Origin: Chitinophagaceae bacterium | Lineage (GTDB): Bacteria; Bacteroidota; Bacteroidia; Chitinophagales; Chitinophagaceae | Reading direction: 5' to 3' | Length of the DNA: 64,000 nucleotides | Assembly: GCA_016722465.1 (NCBI GenBank) | Contig: JADKJC010000013.1 | Location: 1-64,000, forward strand | Shown: in pieces, positions 63,211 through 64,000 of the stretch | Numbering within the stretch: position 1 is the stretch's first letter | Layout: every line of letters begins with the position of its first letter | Notes under the pieces: generated by a model | Databases searched by the model: none | The model's input: only the letters and a program-made list of their open reading frames with translations | Told to the model about the DNA's origin: nothing | Position numbers and translations under genes: made by a program

Positions 63211-63240
63211 AAAAAATCCCGCTATTGGTGGGATTTTTTT
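63211..63240. terminator. Bidirectional terminator between convergent genes
   Basis: AAAAAATCCC (63211-63220) and GGGATTTTTT (63230-63239) form a hairpin around GCTATTGGT. The A run on one side and the T run on the other let it stop transcripts from both the M13 gene and the T9SS-protein gene. Confidence 0.85.
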
Positions 63241-63266
63241 ATCGAAACAATAAGTAAACCTTATAC

Positions 63267-64000
63267 TTAATTCCTGATCAATCGCTGTGTAAGGCTTTCA
63301 TTGTTACTGCCAGTTACTTTAACTGCATAAATTCCTTTAGGCAGATAATTGTTTACTCTATAAGTTGATTGATTTATTTTTTGTGTATGAACTGTTACAC
63401 CTTGTGCATTGATGATTTCCATAGAAGCCGGTAAAAATTTTGAAGGCACCGCTACCTTGAACTCATTGTTGGCAGGATTGGGGTAAACACTAAAACCAAA
63501 TTGGTTTTCATTTTTCACCAACACGGTTTCTGTATAAATTGTGTTGCCAGAAATTTCCATCACTTTGATTCTGTAAAATGCGGCACCTTTAATTGCAGCA
63601 TCAGTATAAGAATAATTATTTACAGGTAACTGTGTTCCCTTTAAGGTAGCCAGATCTTTAAAATTCCTGCCGTCCATGCTTTTTTGAACAATGTATTTAA
63701 CTGTGCCAGTTTCAGATAAAGCCGTCCAGTTAAGCAGGCAGCTGTTATTCGATAAAGTTGCCGAAAAGTTAGTAATCTTTACCGGCACAACACCAATAGT
63801 GGCAATTACACACCCACCGGATGCACCTATGATGGCAGAAGCATATACTAACGGTGTATTGCAGGGTACACAGGTAAAGGCATCGCCGGTGCCACCACCG
63901 CCAAGCGTTCCGGAAATTAAAGCATTCGTAATGATGGTTAAAGGGGTGCCTCCGTAAATGTTTACTACAACACCTTCAGGCCAGCCCAATAGCAAAACGC
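63267..64000 (-). CDS. C-terminal part of a T9SS type A sorting-domain protein (5' end outside window)
   Basis: The reading frame is open to the right edge of the window. The last 75 residues, starting FGFSVYPNPANNEFKVAVP and ending GIYAVKVTGSNNESLTQRLI, are a type A C-terminal sorting domain, which sends proteins through the type IX secretion system of Bacteroidota. Before it lies a beta-sandwich region (VKITNFSATLSNNSCLLNWT, like a fibronectin-type repeat) and a Gly-Thr-rich part. The protein is exported and attached at or released from the cell surface. Its enzymatic or adhesive head is outside the window. Confidence 0.9.
   Translation of the reverse strand, partial: VLLLGWPEGVVVNIYGGTPLTIITNALISGTLGGGGTGDAFTCVPCNTPLVYASAIIGASGGCVIATIGVVPVKITNFSATLSNNSCLLNWTALSETGTVKYIVQKSMDGRNFKDLATLKGTQLPVNNYSYTDAAIKGAAFYRIKVMEISGNTIYTETVLVKNENQFGFSVYPNPANNEFKVAVPSKFLPASMEIINAQGVTVHTQKINQSTYRVNNYLPKGIYAVKVTGSNNESLTQRLIRN

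Overview
The window is AT-rich bacterial DNA from the phylum Bacteroidota, most likely a member of the Chitinophagales. The evidence is a type IX secretion sorting domain at the right end, TAnnTTTG-type -7 promoter elements, a Bacteroidota-style contractile injection locus, and Bacteroidota variants of housekeeping genes. No tRNA, rRNA or CRISPR array was recognised by eye.

Left part (1 to about 14.7 kb): an accessory region of mostly broken genes. They include a ClC chloride channel with CBS domains, two DUF4386 membrane proteins, a Crp/Fnr regulator, an NAD-dependent epimerase, an amidase and an S41 peptidase, followed by intact small genes. Five directly oriented repeats of 193-201 bp (1697, 2630, 10941, 13328, 13993) separate the genes. 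The outer 9 bases at the right end of each repeat are the exact reverse complement of the 9 bases at the left end of the next repeat, although these bases differ from repeat to repeat. This is the boundary logic of integron cassettes bounded by attC sites. No integrase lies in the window, and the sites are longer than classical attC and do not fit its consensus. This cassette-like array is the most unusual structure seen.

Middle part (15.5 to 47.1 kb): a LuxR-type regulator, then a complete-looking extracellular contractile injection system (eCIS) on the + strand. The order is DUF4255/Pvc16 cap, unknown, sheath, two tube proteins, DUF5908, LysM-bearing hub adaptor, VgrG-like spike, PAAR tip, gp25, two large baseplate proteins, tape measure, three unknown proteins, AAA+ ATPase, unknown, GH25 lysozyme, and two toxin-like cargo genes. 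Each cargo gene joins a DUF4157 domain to a glycerophosphodiester phosphodiesterase-like domain. The N-terminal cargo segments are nearly the same in both, and the first cargo gene is interrupted. No conventional tail fibre was recognised.

Right part (47.5 to 64 kb): pstSCAB phosphate transport genes on the minus strand. A tightly packed minus-strand operon follows, with membrane proteins, a CPBP protease, a frameshifted alpha/beta hydrolase, an NAD(P)H oxidoreductase and an Acg-type nitroreductase. Then come a divergent pyruvate-kinase-like gene, an S41 peptidase remnant, rplK-rplA-rplJ-rplL, an M13 metallopeptidase, and the C-terminus of a T9SS-exported protein.

Frameshifts need care. The rplL gene, which should be essential, is frameshifted, and two eCIS genes are restored by adding one base to a homopolymer run. 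Some breaks are therefore probably sequence errors. The density of breaks in the first 9 kb is far higher than elsewhere and may reflect real decay, low coverage, or both.
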